DNA of 64,000 nucleotides, taken from contig JADJMG010000031.1 in assembly GCA_016709725.1 (NCBI GenBank), positions 124,001 to 188,000 of the forward strand. The letters are read 5' to 3'. A program made the position numbers and the translations under genes. The notes below the pieces were generated by a model. The model was not told where the DNA came from, did not search any database, and saw only the letters and a list, made by a program, of their open reading frames with translations. Of the stretch, positions 9,252 through 19,750 are shown one piece after another. Numbering within the stretch: position 1 is the stretch's first letter; each line of letters starts with the position of its first letter. The DNA comes from Bacteroidota bacterium. Its GTDB lineage: Bacteria; Bacteroidota; Bacteroidia; AKYH767-A; OLB10.

Positions 9252-10031
9252 TTAAGGGTTTCTTAAACCATCAGCAATTTGATATACTAATGCTAAACTG
9301 GTAATGATCCCAATAATAGGAGCAAGTTGAGAGAGTAATTCTTGAGAAACTCTTGGTACTGGTTCTACATAAATAATATCATTCGCCTGAAGTAAGAGAT
9401 TACTCTGACTCATTCCTTCAATGGTTGATAAGTCAATCAACATCACTTTTGGATTTCTTAAATCACCACGAATTAATTTAATCTTATATGATTTTCCTGT
9501 ATTCGTTAATCCTCCAGCCAAGGCAAGAGCCTCAATTAAATTCATGTTCTCATTATCAAGATTTACAGTTCTACCCATACCTCCAGTTCCTGGGAATACC
9601 ATTACCCTCCTGTTTATTACTTTTATCATAACAAAGGGCTTATTGTAAAAAGTAGCATATTCTTGTTCTAATGATTTTTCAGCTTCTCTAACGGTTAGAC
9701 CAGCAATTTTAATTTTCCCGACGATGGGTAATTTAATTTGGCCATCAGGTTCTACTAAAAATTGCGTTTGAGCATTCCCTTGTCCACTAACACTTTGAAA
9801 TCCACCTGAGATAGAGGCTGCCGAAGTGGTCATGTCAATTAACTTAAAACCATCATTAGTATAAACGCTAAATCCTAGAATGTCGTTGGGCGTAATTCGA
9901 TATTCAATATTGCCAATGGTTTGATCATTCGAATATTCATAGTTCTTTGGAACTTTGAACATGACACTCGGATTAATTTGGCAAGAACTGATAATAAATA
10001 GAATAGATAGTGCTGGTATTAGCTTTTTCAT
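9252..10031 (-). CDS. Wza-type polysaccharide export lipoprotein
   Basis: Outer-membrane polysaccharide export protein with a lipoprotein signal (MKK..., hydrophobic core, lipobox ISSC), a Poly_export domain starting at PNDILGFSVY and an SLBB-like region (VEPDGQIKLPIVGKIKIAG, then VNLDNENMNLIEALALAGG). A final hydrophobic stretch resembles the Wza transmembrane helix. I chose the ATG at 10031 because it gives a compact signal peptide; an ATG at 10046 is also in frame. A -7 box lies just upstream, so the gene may have its own promoter within the operon. Its partner Wzc is directly downstream. Confidence 0.88.
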   Translation of the reverse strand: MKKLIPALSILFIISSCQINPSVMFKVPKNYEYSNDQTIGNIEYRITPNDILGFSVYTNDGFKLIDMTTSAASISGGFQSVSGQGNAQTQFLVEPDGQIKLPIVGKIKIAGLTVREAEKSLEQEYATFYNKPFVMIKVINRRVMVFPGTGGMGRTVNLDNENMNLIEALALAGGLTNTGKSYKIKLIRGDLRNPKVMLIDLSTIEGMSQSNLLLQANDIIYVEPVPRVSQELLSQLAPIIGIITSLALVYQIADGLRNP

Positions 10032-10058
10032 AAAATCAAGTATCATTTTGATTGGTTG

Positions 10059-10066
10059 CAAAAGTA
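10059..10066 (-). promoter_or_regulatory. -7 promoter box TACTTTTG for wza
   Basis: On the minus strand TACTTTTG matches TAnnTTTG, 12 to 27 bases before the candidate wza start codons. It lies between the glycosyltransferase stop and wza, suggesting an internal promoter for wza-wzc-rfbC-wecA. Confidence 0.55.
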
Positions 10067-10096
10067 AGTATTTTTTGTCGCTAATTGAGAGAAGTC

Positions 10097-11283
10097 CTAA
10101 TTCTTCAAAAGGGTAGCGTATAATTCGGAAATATCTTTACATAAGCGATTTTCATGAAATCGAGAAAGGACGTAGGATGGTCCATTTAAGCCCATTTTCA
10201 TTCTTAACTTTTCATCCGAAATAAGTTGATTTAAAGCATTTGAGAATCCAATTGGATCACCACTTTCCACTAATAATGCCGTTTCTCCTTTTAAAACAAT
10301 ATTTGCAATTCCCCCTACATCAGTGGCTACTATTGGTTTGCCAGCAGCCTGTGCTTCGATCAAGCTAGCAGGTGTACCTTCGTTTAGTGAGCTGATTGCC
10401 AATATGTCTATACCATTCATCGCAATATCTATTTCATGAATCCATGAGGTGAAAACAAGAGAGGCATCTGAATTTTTATTTTCTGGAGTTGAAATGGATA
10501 AGTCTAAAGTTTTGCAAAATTCTTGTAGCTCAGCCATTTGTTCTCCATCTCCAATGATGAATGCTATCGTTTTATCTCCACTTTTTGATGGGTAATTGAA
10601 AAAGCTTTAATAAACAATTTCAAGTTTTTGATAGGCACCAACCTTCCTATAATTCCGATGGCAATTTGGTGGGGTTGAATGGAATATTGATCCCTGAATT
10701 GTGCTCTTTTTACTTCTTTATTTTCTTGAAATGGAACCAAGTCATAACCTAATTCAACTAAATGAATCTTTTTACAAGAACTAATTTTATATACTTCGCA
10801 AAGCTCCTTTTTTTGGTTTTCACTTATAGCAATGATACCACTGCTCAGCCAAGCTAAGCCTCGCTCCAGGTTTATAAAAAAGGATGTTTTTAATTTTCCA
10901 AAATAACTGTGAAAAACATGGCCATGAAATGTATGGACGATCACTTTTACTCCAGCTCTCTTTGCAGCCAGTCGACCGATAAGCCCAGCCTTCGCAGCAT
11001 GAGTATGAACAACATCAGGTTTAAATTCACGAATGATTTTTAGTAAATGCTTATAAGCTTTGTAATCAGAACGTAAATTAATCTCTCTATGCATATCAGG
11101 AAGATACACCGGCTCAAGTCCTAGTTTATGAACCATGAATTCAGAACTTTCTTCGCTATCATCCTTCATGCCAGCTACAATCATGGTCTCATATTCAGGT
11201 CGTAAATGAGCTGCAATAGTGGCTGCATTATAGGTTATTCCTCCTAAATTCAGTCTGTTAACGATTTGTAGTACCTTGGTCAC
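10097..11283 (-). CDS. GT4-family glycosyltransferase (frameshifted once)
   Basis: Two open frames form one ~395-residue GT-B fold glycosyltransferase of family 4. The N-terminal half carries the GGITYNAATIAA loop and a VVHTHAAKAGLIGRLAA acceptor-side block; the C-terminal half has the nucleotide-sugar site EGTPASLIEAQAAGKPIVATDVGG. The frame breaks at the T5 run 10582-10586; adding one base gives continuous sequence through KSGDKTIAFIIGDGEQM. The start is a GTG at 11283, four bases after a -7 box. As first gene of the polysaccharide operon it likely adds one sugar to the lipid-linked repeat unit; donor and acceptor are unknown. Confidence 0.85.
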
Positions 11284-11287
11284 CCTT

Positions 11288-11295
11288 CAAAAGTA
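11288..11295 (-). promoter_or_regulatory. -7 promoter box TACTTTTG for the polysaccharide operon
   Basis: On the minus strand this exact TAnnTTTG match ends four bases before the GTG start of the glycosyltransferase, so the transcript is probably leaderless. It is the only box seen ahead of the operon. Confidence 0.55.
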
Positions 11296-11412
11296 AGCCT
11301 TAGGTCTTTGGAAATAAAATATTCTTGAAATATCATTTTGCATTATCATGAATTAGATTTGATTTTTTTTTGAATTGGAAAAATGAATCTCTTGTACTTA
11401 AATGAAATCGTT

Positions 11413-11420
11413 TACTTTTG
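11413..11420 (+). promoter_or_regulatory. Promoter for gldF: -33 TTG and -7 TACTTTTG
   Basis: TACTTTTG at 11413-11420 with TTG at 11392-11394 (18-base spacer), close to the Bacteroidota promoter layout. The gldF ATG follows after six bases, again suggesting a leaderless or nearly leaderless mRNA. Confidence 0.65.
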
Positions 11421-11426
11421 CCACCT

Positions 11427-12159
11427 ATGTTTTCCCTGATCCTCAAGGAAATTAACAGCTTCTTGAACTCCCTAATTGGGTATATCGTTCTCGTTGTATT
11501 CCTTTTAACGATGGGATTGTTTCTGTGGATATTCCCAGATTCATCCTTTAATATTTTAAGTGCCGGTTATGCGAATTTGGATTCGCTATTTGTAATTACA
11601 CCGTGGATGTATTTGTTGTTAATACCAGCGATCACGATGCGACTTTTTTCTGAAGAGAAAAAATCAGGAACTATTGAACTGTTACTTACTCGCCCATTGA
11701 CGGAAATGCAATTGGTGAGCGCAAAGTTTTTTGCAGGTGTAATCCTTGTTTTGTTTTCTTTACTTCCAACGATCATTTATTATTTTACTATTCATTCAAT
11801 TAGTTTGCCTGTTGGTAATGTAGATTCAGGTGCCATCTTGGGTTCGTATATTGGATTGTTGTTGCTTGGAGCCAGCTTCGTGGCCATTGGAATTTTTTCA
11901 TCTTCCTTGGCCGATAATCAAGTGGTCGCTTTTATCATTGGTTTTTTCTTTGTTTGATTTGCCTGAAAGGTTTTGAATCGATTTCAGCCATTTTGGAATC
12001 GGAAAAGCTTCGACGCTGGTTTTTAGTTTAAGTTTTAATGCGCATTATTTGAGTTTGAGTAGAGGGGTGATCGATACGAGAGATTTGGTTTTCTTTTTTT
12101 CGGCCATTCTTTGTTTTCTTTTCATGACGCGAATGGTTATTGAAAGTAGAAAATGGTGA
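11427..12159 (+). CDS. gldF: Gliding motility ABC transporter permease GldF (frameshifted twice)
   Basis: ABC-2 type permease of about 244 residues with six predicted membrane helices, recognised by its N-terminus (FSLILKEINSFLNSLIGYIV), the conserved MRLFSEEKKSGTIELLLTRP loop and its position before gldG. In Flavobacterium, GldA, GldF and GldG form an ABC transporter linked to gliding motility. The frame breaks at the T6 run 11942-11947 and the T4 run 11991-11994; one base added at each restores a product that ends MTRMVIESRKW, as expected for GldF. No gldA ATPase gene is in the window. Its stop overlaps the gldG start (TGATG). Confidence 0.88.
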
Positions 12160-13864
12160 TGGGAGCAACGGAAATGAAATCGAATAAAAGGAAAAGCCCA
12201 AAAGGTCAAGCCATCATGCAATTGATTTTGCTGTTGGGGATAATCGTGTTGACGAATATTGTTTCTTCTTTTGTTTTTACTCGTGTTGATTTAACTGATG
12301 ATAATCGATTTACATTGTCGGATAACAGTAAAAAACTAGTTTCTCAACTGAAAGATGTAGTTTATGTCCGAGTATATTTGGAAGGAGATTTCTCTCCTGG
12401 ATTTTCTCGTCTGCAGCAGAGTACTCGTGAAATTTTAGATGAACTAAGTATCTATTCAAATGGAAATCTTCAGTTTGAATTTATTGATCCATCTGCCAAT
12501 CCTGATGAAAAGGAACGCAATAAATTTTATGCTCAGCTTTATCAAAAAGGAATTCAACCAACCACTGTAGAGGAAAGAACGAACGAAGGCACAAAACGAA
12601 CTTATATTTTCCCAGGTGCATTGGTGAGTTATGCGAATGTAGAAATGAGTATAACCTTGTTGAAGAATCAAAATGGTTTTCCACCGGAGTTAATTTTGAA
12701 TAATTCGATACAAAACCTTGAATACGAAATTTGTAATGTGATTCGGAAAGTAACGGATCCCATGCAGCCAACCATAGCATTTTTAGAAGGGCAAGGTGAG
12801 TTGGATACTACGGATGTTAATGATATTGCGACCGCACTAAAAGCTTCCTATGAATTGAAAAGAGTGCGAATAGATGGAAAGTTAAATGCGTTGAAAGATT
12901 ATCAAGCGGTGGTGATTGCTAAGCCAGATAGCGCATTTAGCGAAAAAGATAAGTTTGTGATTGACCAATATGTAATGCACGGCGGGAAATTGATTTTTTT
13001 GCTAGATCCCATTCAAGCATCCATGGATAGTTTGGAAAGACGTGGTGAAATTTTAGCACCTGCCCGCGACTTAAAATTAGACGATATGTTGTTTCGTTAT
13101 GGAGCGCGTGTGAATTATGATTTGGTTCAAGATTTATTGTCTTCTTTAATTCCAGTAGTAACTGGGATGGTGGGTTCTCAACCGAAACAACAATTGTTAC
13201 CGTGGTACTTTTTTCCATTGATGAATCCTACTTCTAAACATCCCATCGTCAATAATTTGAATTCTATAAAGGGTCAGTTCGTTTCGAGTATTGATCCCAT
13301 CGAAGCTACAGGAATTAAACATACCGTTCTGTTAACTACCTCTCAATATAGTCGAATTTTACCTGCACCAGTGCGCGTGAGTTTAGGTATCATGCAATTT
13401 AAACCTGATCCAAAAATGTTCCCTCAAAAGGATGTTCCGGTGGCTGTGATGATGGAAGGAAGTTTTACATCATTGTTTAAAAATAGGATTCCACCAGCAA
13501 TTGCTGAAAGTAAGGAAATAGATTTTAAGGATTCAAGCGTTCAAACAAAAGTAGTCGTGATCTCTGACGGTGATCTCATTCGAAATGATATAGTGAAAGG
13601 GTCTCCAGTCGCACTTGGATTCGACCGCTATACAAACACAACCTATGGAAATAAATCATTCTTTTTAAATATTATGGATTATTTCTGCGATGACTCTGGG
13701 TTGATGTCAGTGGAAGTAAAGAATTTCGTTTAAGGATGATTGATCCTGCAGTTTTAGAGGCAGACACCACCGTATTAAAATGGTTCAATGTAACTTTACC
13801 TATTATCCTTTTACTGGTTTTCGGATTAATAAAATTTTATTTGCGTTTACGTCGTTATACTTAG
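12159..13864 (+). CDS. gldG: Gliding motility ABC transporter substrate-binding subunit GldG (frameshifted once)
   Basis: About 568 residues: an N-terminal membrane anchor (roughly residues 20-40), then the ABC_transp_aux periplasmic region beginning RVDLTDDNRFTLSDNSK, and a C-terminal membrane helix. The main frame stops at 13733; one extra T in 13724-13731 joins it to the following frame, which supplies the expected LR(M)IDP segment, WFNVTLP and the final helix and basic tail. ATGs at 12153, 12159 and 12174 are possible starts; 12159 overlaps the gldF stop. It works with GldF in the inner membrane. Confidence 0.9.
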
Positions 13865-13868
13865 TGCT

Positions 13869-14918
13869 ATGAAAAAAAATAAATCAGTCTTAATTGTGTT
13901 TGTGTTGTTAGCTGCTGTTGCATCAGGACTTTGGTATTTTGAATCAAATAAATCTATTAAGGGAGAGTTGAAAGATTTTGCAGTCGCTGATACCAGCCGC
14001 ATTGATAAGATTTTTTTAGCTGATAAAGATGGACGAGCCGTAACTTTAGTGCGTGCAGCACCTAATCGTTGGATGGTAAATGGTAAATTTTTAGCTCGTG
14101 AAGATGGGATTCAAAATCTTTTAGCAACCATCAAGAATGTCGAAGTTCGTAGTCCAGTTGGAAAAAATCTTTATAATAATACCATGAAGTTGATGGCGTC
14201 AAAATCGGTAAAGATTGAGATCTATTCAAAGGGTGAAAATATTAAAACGTATTATGTTGGACATCCCACGATGGATAATTTGGGGACTTTTATGTATCTA
14301 GAAGGAAGCTCTGTTCCATTCATTACTTTTATTCCTGGATTTAATGGATTTCTATCAACACGTTATTTTGCTTCTGAACCAGAGTGGAGAGATAAATCAA
14401 TTTTTCGCTTTGATCCGCGACGCATTGTTGAAGTAGAGGTGAACGATAGAGCTCGACCCATTCGCGCTTTTAGTTTAACACGTTTAGCAGATACAACTTA
14501 CTCCGTGAAGAAGTTGATGGATGGCCAAAGTATTAATCCTTTGGATATGAATAAAGTAAGAAAGTTTTTGAGTGCTTTTTCAGAAACTTATTTTGAGAGA
14601 ATTGATAATGATATCAAACAAGCTTCGAAAGATTCCATTTTTAAAATTGGTCCATTTGGCATAGTAAAAGTGAAATTGGACAATGGTGGGGAGAAAAGTT
14701 TAGTTTGCTACCGAAAACCAGTTACTCCAGGATCTCGGTTACAAATCGATCATGAAGGTGAAGATTTGCCCTTTGATTTGGATAAGTTTTATGCAGTCAT
14801 GTCAGATGATACCTCTCTCTTGGTTTGTCAATATTTCCATTTTGACAGAATCCTTAAAGATCCACGCAATTTTTTACCTGGAAAAGATGTAGTTCCAGAA
14901 CAGCAACGTTTTGAATAG
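13869..14918 (+). CDS. DUF4340 domain protein following gldFG
   Basis: A 349-residue membrane-anchored protein with one N-terminal helix (about residues 6-24) and a large soluble region of the DUF4340 type, seen in the ADTSRIDKIFL, NRWMVNGKFLAR and EWRDKSIFRFDPRRI blocks. DUF4340 genes often follow GldG-like genes, and here the gap is four bases, so it probably belongs to the same envelope transporter. Biochemical function is unknown. A small AT-rich hairpin with a T-tract (14917-14935) after the stop could act as a weak terminator. Confidence 0.75.
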   Translation: MKKNKSVLIVFVLLAAVASGLWYFESNKSIKGELKDFAVADTSRIDKIFLADKDGRAVTLVRAAPNRWMVNGKFLAREDGIQNLLATIKNVEVRSPVGKNLYNNTMKLMASKSVKIEIYSKGENIKTYYVGHPTMDNLGTFMYLEGSSVPFITFIPGFNGFLSTRYFASEPEWRDKSIFRFDPRRIVEVEVNDRARPIRAFSLTRLADTTYSVKKLMDGQSINPLDMNKVRKFLSAFSETYFERIDNDIKQASKDSIFKIGPFGIVKVKLDNGGEKSLVCYRKPVTPGSRLQIDHEGEDLPFDLDKFYAVMSDDTSLLVCQYFHFDRILKDPRNFLPGKDVVPEQQRFE

Positions 14919-14983
14919 CAATTTTTTTGCTTTTTGTTAATAAAGTGAGTCCTGTACTAGCCATGTAGAACGGCTGCATCAAC

Positions 14984-14991
14984 TATATTTG
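14984..14991 (+). promoter_or_regulatory. -7 promoter box TATATTTG for dnaN
   Basis: Exact TAnnTTTG match, leaving a 43-base leader to the dnaN ATG. No clear -33 TTG was found at the expected distance. Confidence 0.5.
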
Positions 14992-15034
14992 CTCATTCCT
15001 TTGCGTTAAAGGAGTTTAAGATAGAATATTACCT

Positions 15035-16155
15035 ATGAAATTTATAGTAAACGCTGATACCTTATTGAAGCAATTGCAGCTCATTAGTGGAGCTCTTCAG
15101 AACAGCACTCCATTACCCATCCTTGAAAATTTTCTTTTCGAATTAAGTCCGGATAGCCTCAAAGCATCGGCATCTGATTTGGAAACGACGATGACAACCA
15201 TCATTTCCGTGCAAAGGAAGGAAAGTGGAAAAGTAGCTGTACCAGCTAAAATTTTATTGGATACATTGAAAACATTCGGTGCAGAACCATTGAATTTCAA
15301 AATTCAAAAAGACTCTTTCCATATTGAAATTAGTTCCGATAAAGGAAAGTATAAGCTGAGCGGATTGAATGGAGAGGACTTTCCAAAGTTGCCCGCAATC
15401 GATAAACCCAATACCATTGAAATGCCTTCTGATGTTTTGTTAGCGGCAATCAATCATACTTTGTTTGCTACGGGAAATGATGAGTTGCGTCCAGTAATGA
15501 CCGGAGTGTTTTGTCAGTTCAGTAAAGAAGGATCCATCTTTGTTGCTACGGATGCGCATCGTTTAGTGCGTTATCGTCGTAATGATATTCGCTCTGCAAA
15601 GGAGAGTTCTTTTATTATGCCTAAAAAACCATTAGCGCTTTTAAAAGCATCTATGGTGGGAACAACAACGCAAGTAAAAATCGATTATAATGAAGCTAAC
15701 GCATTTTTCACATTCGATAATGTGAGTTTGATCTGTCGATTGATTGATGGTCGATATCCAAACTATGAAGCCGTAATTCCATTGGATAATCCAAATAAGA
15801 TGGAAGTGGATCGCTTGAGTTTTTAAATGCAATTCGTCGTGTAAGTATTTTCTCTAACAAAACTACACATCAAGTAAAATTCCGAATAGCTGGTAGTCAA
15901 GTAGAAATTTCTGCAGAAGATGTGGATTATGGTAACGATGCCGATGAGCGTTTGAGCTGTAGCTACGAGGGAAAAGATATTGAAATCGCTTTCAATGCTC
16001 GTTTTATTCAGGACATGCTCAGTAATATTGATTCAGGTAATGTGTTGTTGGAACTTTCTCTTCCTAACCGCGCTGGATTACTTTCTTCACCCAAAGCAGA
16101 GTCAGATCCCAATGAGGATTTGTTGATGTTGGTGATGCCGGTGATGGTGAATTAA
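15035..16155 (+). CDS. dnaN: DNA polymerase III subunit beta, sliding clamp (frameshifted once)
   Basis: The ring-shaped clamp that tethers DNA polymerase to its template. Start (MKFIVNADTLLKQLQLISG), the domain-2 LFATGNDELRPVMTGVF block, the RLIDGRYPNYEAVIP motif and the C-terminal LVMPVMVN (the family usually ends in a similar LPM motif) are all present, giving 373 residues. The frame breaks at the T5 run 15820-15824; one extra T yields DRLSFLNAIRRVSIFSNKTT. Because the gene is essential and normally single-copy, a sequencing error is far more likely than a true lesion. A heptad repeat array begins inside its stop codon. Confidence 0.95.
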
Positions 16156-16480
16156 GAATGCAGAATTAAGAATTCAGAATTGAATTGTTAGTAGGTTAGT
16201 CTGTTATTATCTTTCGATTATTTTTACATGCTTTTTGTCTTTCTGATGTAATTATCTTAGTTTGGATTAGTCATTTGATTTTTACTTTGATAATTCTGAA
16301 TATTTAGAAATAGATCAATTAGTCTGAAGATTAGAGGATCTGCAATCTCTATTCGAAAGTTATTGGGCTTTTTATGCGTATCTAATACATACAGGATCCT
16401 AAATAGTAACCATTGTCCACTTGCATAAACTTAATTCCTTAATTCTTAATTCTTAATTCTTAATTCTTAATTCTGAATTT
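16149..16480. repeat. Segment bounded by inverted heptad arrays (GAATTAA / TTAATTC)
   Basis: Five GAATTAA-like heptads run from 16149 to 16183 starting within the dnaN stop codon. The reverse complement, TTAATTC, runs as six units from 16431 to 16473 before a TGAATTT end. About 250 bases without a reading frame lie between. The arrangement looks like a non-coding repeat element with inverted ends; together with the rel promoter it accounts for the 409-base gap. Confidence 0.6.
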
Positions 16481-16528
16481 CCTATTTGGAATGAAATTTT
16501 TAACTCTCCTAGCATATTTTACGAAGAG

Positions 16529-16559
16529 TTGGATAAAATTGTAGTCTTTCGTACCTTCG
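16529..16559 (+). promoter_or_regulatory. Probable rel promoter: TTG and TACCTTCG
   Basis: TTG at 16529-16531 and TACCTTCG at 16552-16559 (20-base spacer), a one-base variant of TAnnTTTG. The box ends one base before an ATG at 16561 and five before the in-frame ATG at 16565. Confidence 0.45.
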
Positions 16560-16564
16560 CATGA

Positions 16565-18813
16565 ATGTCAGAGCCGAAACAACCTCTCCTAAAAGCCGAT
16601 ACCAGCGAAGAGCCTATAGTACTTGACCCCGAAGCCGAAAAGAAGGAAATTCTTAAACGCTATCGGGCGATTTTGCGCGCTTGTAAAGCAACGATGGATA
16701 AGGGCGATCGGAAGATGATTCGAAAAGCTTTCGATCTATCACTCGAAGCGCATAAAGACATGCGTCGTAAAAGTGGAGAACCTTATATTTTCCATCCCAT
16801 TGCTGTGGCTATGATTATGGCTGAAGAGATTGGATTGGGTGGAGTTTCTATTGTTTGTGCGTTGTTGCATGATGTAGTGGAAGACACACAATACACATTA
16901 GAAGATATTGAAAAACTTTTTGATAAGAAGGTAGCTGGAATCGTTGATGGATTAACGAAAATTTCAGGAGTTTTTGATCATACTTCTTCTTTACAAGCAG
17001 AGAATTTCAGGAAGATGTTACTCACGTTGAGTGACGATGTGCGCGTAATTTTAATTAAGATAGCAGATCGTTTGCATAACATGAGAACGCTAGGTTCCAT
17101 GCCGAAAGATAAACAGTTGAAGATCGCTTCTGAAACCGCTTATCTCTACGCACCATTAGCGCATCGTCTCGGACTTTATTCCATCAAAACGGAGTTGGAT
17201 GATCTCTCTTTGAAATATACCGAGCCTGAAGTTTTTAAATCGATTGCACTCAAGTTACAAGAGAGTAAAAAGGAAAGAGAAAAATTTATTCTTGATTTCA
17301 CAAAACCCATCAAGGCAGAACTTGATAAGGAAGGGTACAAATACGAGATCAAAGGTCGGCCTAAGTCCATCAATTCCATTTGGACAAAAATGAAAAAGCA
17401 AGAAGTAAGCTTTGAAGAAGTTTATGATTTGTTTGCCATTCGCATCATCATCGATTCACCGCTTGAAACAGAAAAGGCAGATAGCTGGAAAGTGTATTCC
17501 ATTGTTACTGATCATTTCACGCCGAATCCCGATCGCCTTCGTGATTGGATCAGCACACCGAAAGCAAATGGTTATGAAAGTTTGCATACTACCGTGATGA
17601 GCAAGGAGGGAAAGTGGGTGGAAGTACAAATTCGTACTCGACGCATGGATGAAATTGCTGAGAAAGGATATGCCGCACATTGGAAATATAAAGAGAAAAC
17701 AACAGAGAGCGCTTTAGATGAATGGATCTCTCGCATTCGTGAATTACTGGAAAGTCCTGAATCGAATGCATTGGATTTCATTGACGATTTTAAGTTGAAT
17801 TTATTTGCTGATGAGATTTTTGTATTTACTCCAAAAGGTGAAATTAAAACATTGCCAGTAGGAAGTACCGCGCTCGATTTTGCATTTGAGATCCATTCCG
17901 ACATTGGTGAAAAATGCATCGGTGCTAAAATAAATCACAGACTCGTTCCGCTGAGTTATAAGTTAAACAGTGGTGATCAAATTGAAATTTTAACATCTGC
18001 TAAACAACATCCTAAAGATGATTGGTTGGCGAATGTAGTTACAGCAAAAGCGAAGTCTAAGATCAAAGCTGCTTTAAAAGAAGAAAGAAGAAAATTAGCA
18101 GAAGATGGAAAGAAGTTTTCGAGCGAAAGTTGAAGAGCTTGAAGATGCATAACAAGCACTACAATGTGAATGAGCTTTTGATTTTTTATAAAGTTTCTAA
18201 TCTCACCGATTTCTATCACCGCATTGGACTCGGCGCTATCGATCTGAAAAATCTACGCGATTTCTTCGAGAATAAAGAACCTGCTACTACCAAAGTTCCA
18301 GCGCAAACGGATAAGCAAAAGTTCGATGATTTAGTTAAAGGCATTCGTGGAAACAGCGACATGCTTGTGATAGGAGAGGGAATTGATAAAATTGATTATA
18401 AATTATCACCTTGCTGTAATCCAATTCCTGGTGATGAAGTATTTGGATTTATTACCATCAATGAAGGAATAAAAATTCATCGAACGAATTGTCCAAATGC
18501 AATTCAACTCATGTCGAATTATGCGTATCGCATTGTGAAAGCGCGCTGGTTCGGACAACAACAAATTGCTTTCCTAGTGGGAATTAAAATCACAGGAATG
18601 GACGATAGAGGTGTAGTAAGCAATATTTCGAAAGTGATCTCGTCTGAGTTAAACATCAATATGCGTTCAATTAATATTGAAAGCACCGACGGATTGTTTG
18701 AAGGAATCATCATGCTCTTTGTTCACGATACAGAACATCTTAAAACATTAATGAAAAAATTGGCAAAGGTTCCTGGAATTTTAGCCGTAACCCGAATTGA
18801 TACTACGAAATGA
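16565..18813 (+). CDS. rel: Bifunctional (p)ppGpp synthetase/hydrolase, Rel/SpoT type (frameshifted once)
   Basis: Makes and degrades the stringent-response alarmone (p)ppGpp. Domains in order: HD hydrolase (HPIAVAMIM..., LLHDVVEDT), RelA synthetase (YDLFAIRIIIDSP, STPKANGYESLHTTV), TGS (FVFTPKGEIKTLPVGSTALDFAF) and a C-terminal ACT domain (GMDDRGVVSNISKVI). The HD residues are intact, so hydrolysis is expected. The frame breaks at the A3 run 18109-18111; one extra A gives the continuous EDGKEVFERKLKSLKMHN and about 749 residues. The stop overlaps the fur start (ATGA). Confidence 0.94.
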
Positions 18814-19326
18814 GTAAGTCGACTAAAGCCGCATCCATTCAAGATGAAATTTTTGAGAAGGTGCAAAAAGTATTTACCGATTACCTCGAACGCGAAGGAT
18901 TAAGAAAAACGCCTGAACGTTTTACGATTTTGCGTGAAATCTATTCCATGGATGAGCATTTCGATATTGATTCTCTTTTCTTGCAAATGAAAGCGAAAAA
19001 ATTTGTAGTGAGTCGAGCAACTTTATACAATACTATCGACCATCTTTTAGTTTGTGATTTGGTGACAAAGCATCAGTTCGGTAAAAACCTAGCACTCTTC
19101 GAAAAGTCGTATACTTACAAGCAAACGACCATCTTATCTGCCTCGATTGCGATAAAGTTTTGGAGTTTTGCGACCCGCGTATTCAACAAATTCAGACCAT
19201 GATGGGGATATACTTGATTTTCAAGTGACTCACCATAGTTTAAATCTGTTTGGAAAGTGTAGAAAGCTTTTAGAGAATAAGAATTGTGAGCATCAAACAA
19301 AGAAAAAACAGATAACTTTGACCTGA
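18810..19326 (+). CDS. fur: Fur family metal-responsive repressor (frameshifted twice)
   Basis: About 172 residues once repaired. The N-terminal winged helix is clear (RKTPERFTILREIY, then FVVSRATLYNTIDHLL). Two contractions break the rest: one in the A3 run 19123-19125, the other in the G4 run 19204-19207. With a base added at each, the protein regains the zinc-site CLDC pair, the FCDPRIQQIQ segment and a C-terminal KCRKLLENKNCEH. It overlaps rel by four bases. Whether it senses iron, zinc or peroxide cannot be read from the sequence. Confidence 0.88.
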
Positions 19327-19344
19327 TTTTTAACAAAACAAAAA

Positions 19345-19692
19345 ATGGACTTCGAATATAAAATCACTGACAAAGTATCCTACTCGCTCATCAGCCTGAA
19401 AGGAAACCTGATTGAAAAGAATCAGGCGAATGAATTAATGGACGATATCAATCATATCTCCGAAAAAGATGGGTCGAATTTCATCATCAATCTTTCCGAT
19501 TTTAAATACATGAATAGCACAGGTCTAAATGTTTTGCTCGGTATTTTGGCAAAAGCACGTAAATCGGGTGGCGAAGCAGTGATCTGTACCGTTCCTGAAA
19601 AAATTAAAACACTCTTGGTAATTACCAAGTTGATAAATGTGTTTTCTGTTGTCGACAATGAAGAGTTGGCAGTGAAAGCATTGAATAATTAA
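19345..19692 (+). CDS. STAS domain protein, anti-sigma factor antagonist type
   Basis: A single STAS domain of 115 residues. DFKYMNSTGLNVLL contains S58, the position phosphorylated in SpoIIAA-type antagonists. Such proteins usually control an anti-sigma kinase by partner switching, but no kinase or phosphatase gene is near. It sits between fur and purA, 18 bases after the repaired fur stop. Confidence 0.85.
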   Translation: MDFEYKITDKVSYSLISLKGNLIEKNQANELMDDINHISEKDGSNFIINLSDFKYMNSTGLNVLLGILAKARKSGGEAVICTVPEKIKTLLVITKLINVFSVVDNEELAVKALNN

Positions 19693-19750
19693 TGTTTATT
19701 AAACGTTGGTGTGCTTCATGTGGAAGTAATCACCTTTTATTATTAGTACT

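Noticed and set aside
15922..16155. Separate small gene after dnaN
   Set aside because: It is the C-terminal third of dnaN after the 15820-15824 frameshift.
18130..18813. Separate ACT-domain regulator after rel
   Set aside because: It is the C-terminal part of Rel; one added base makes the frame continuous.
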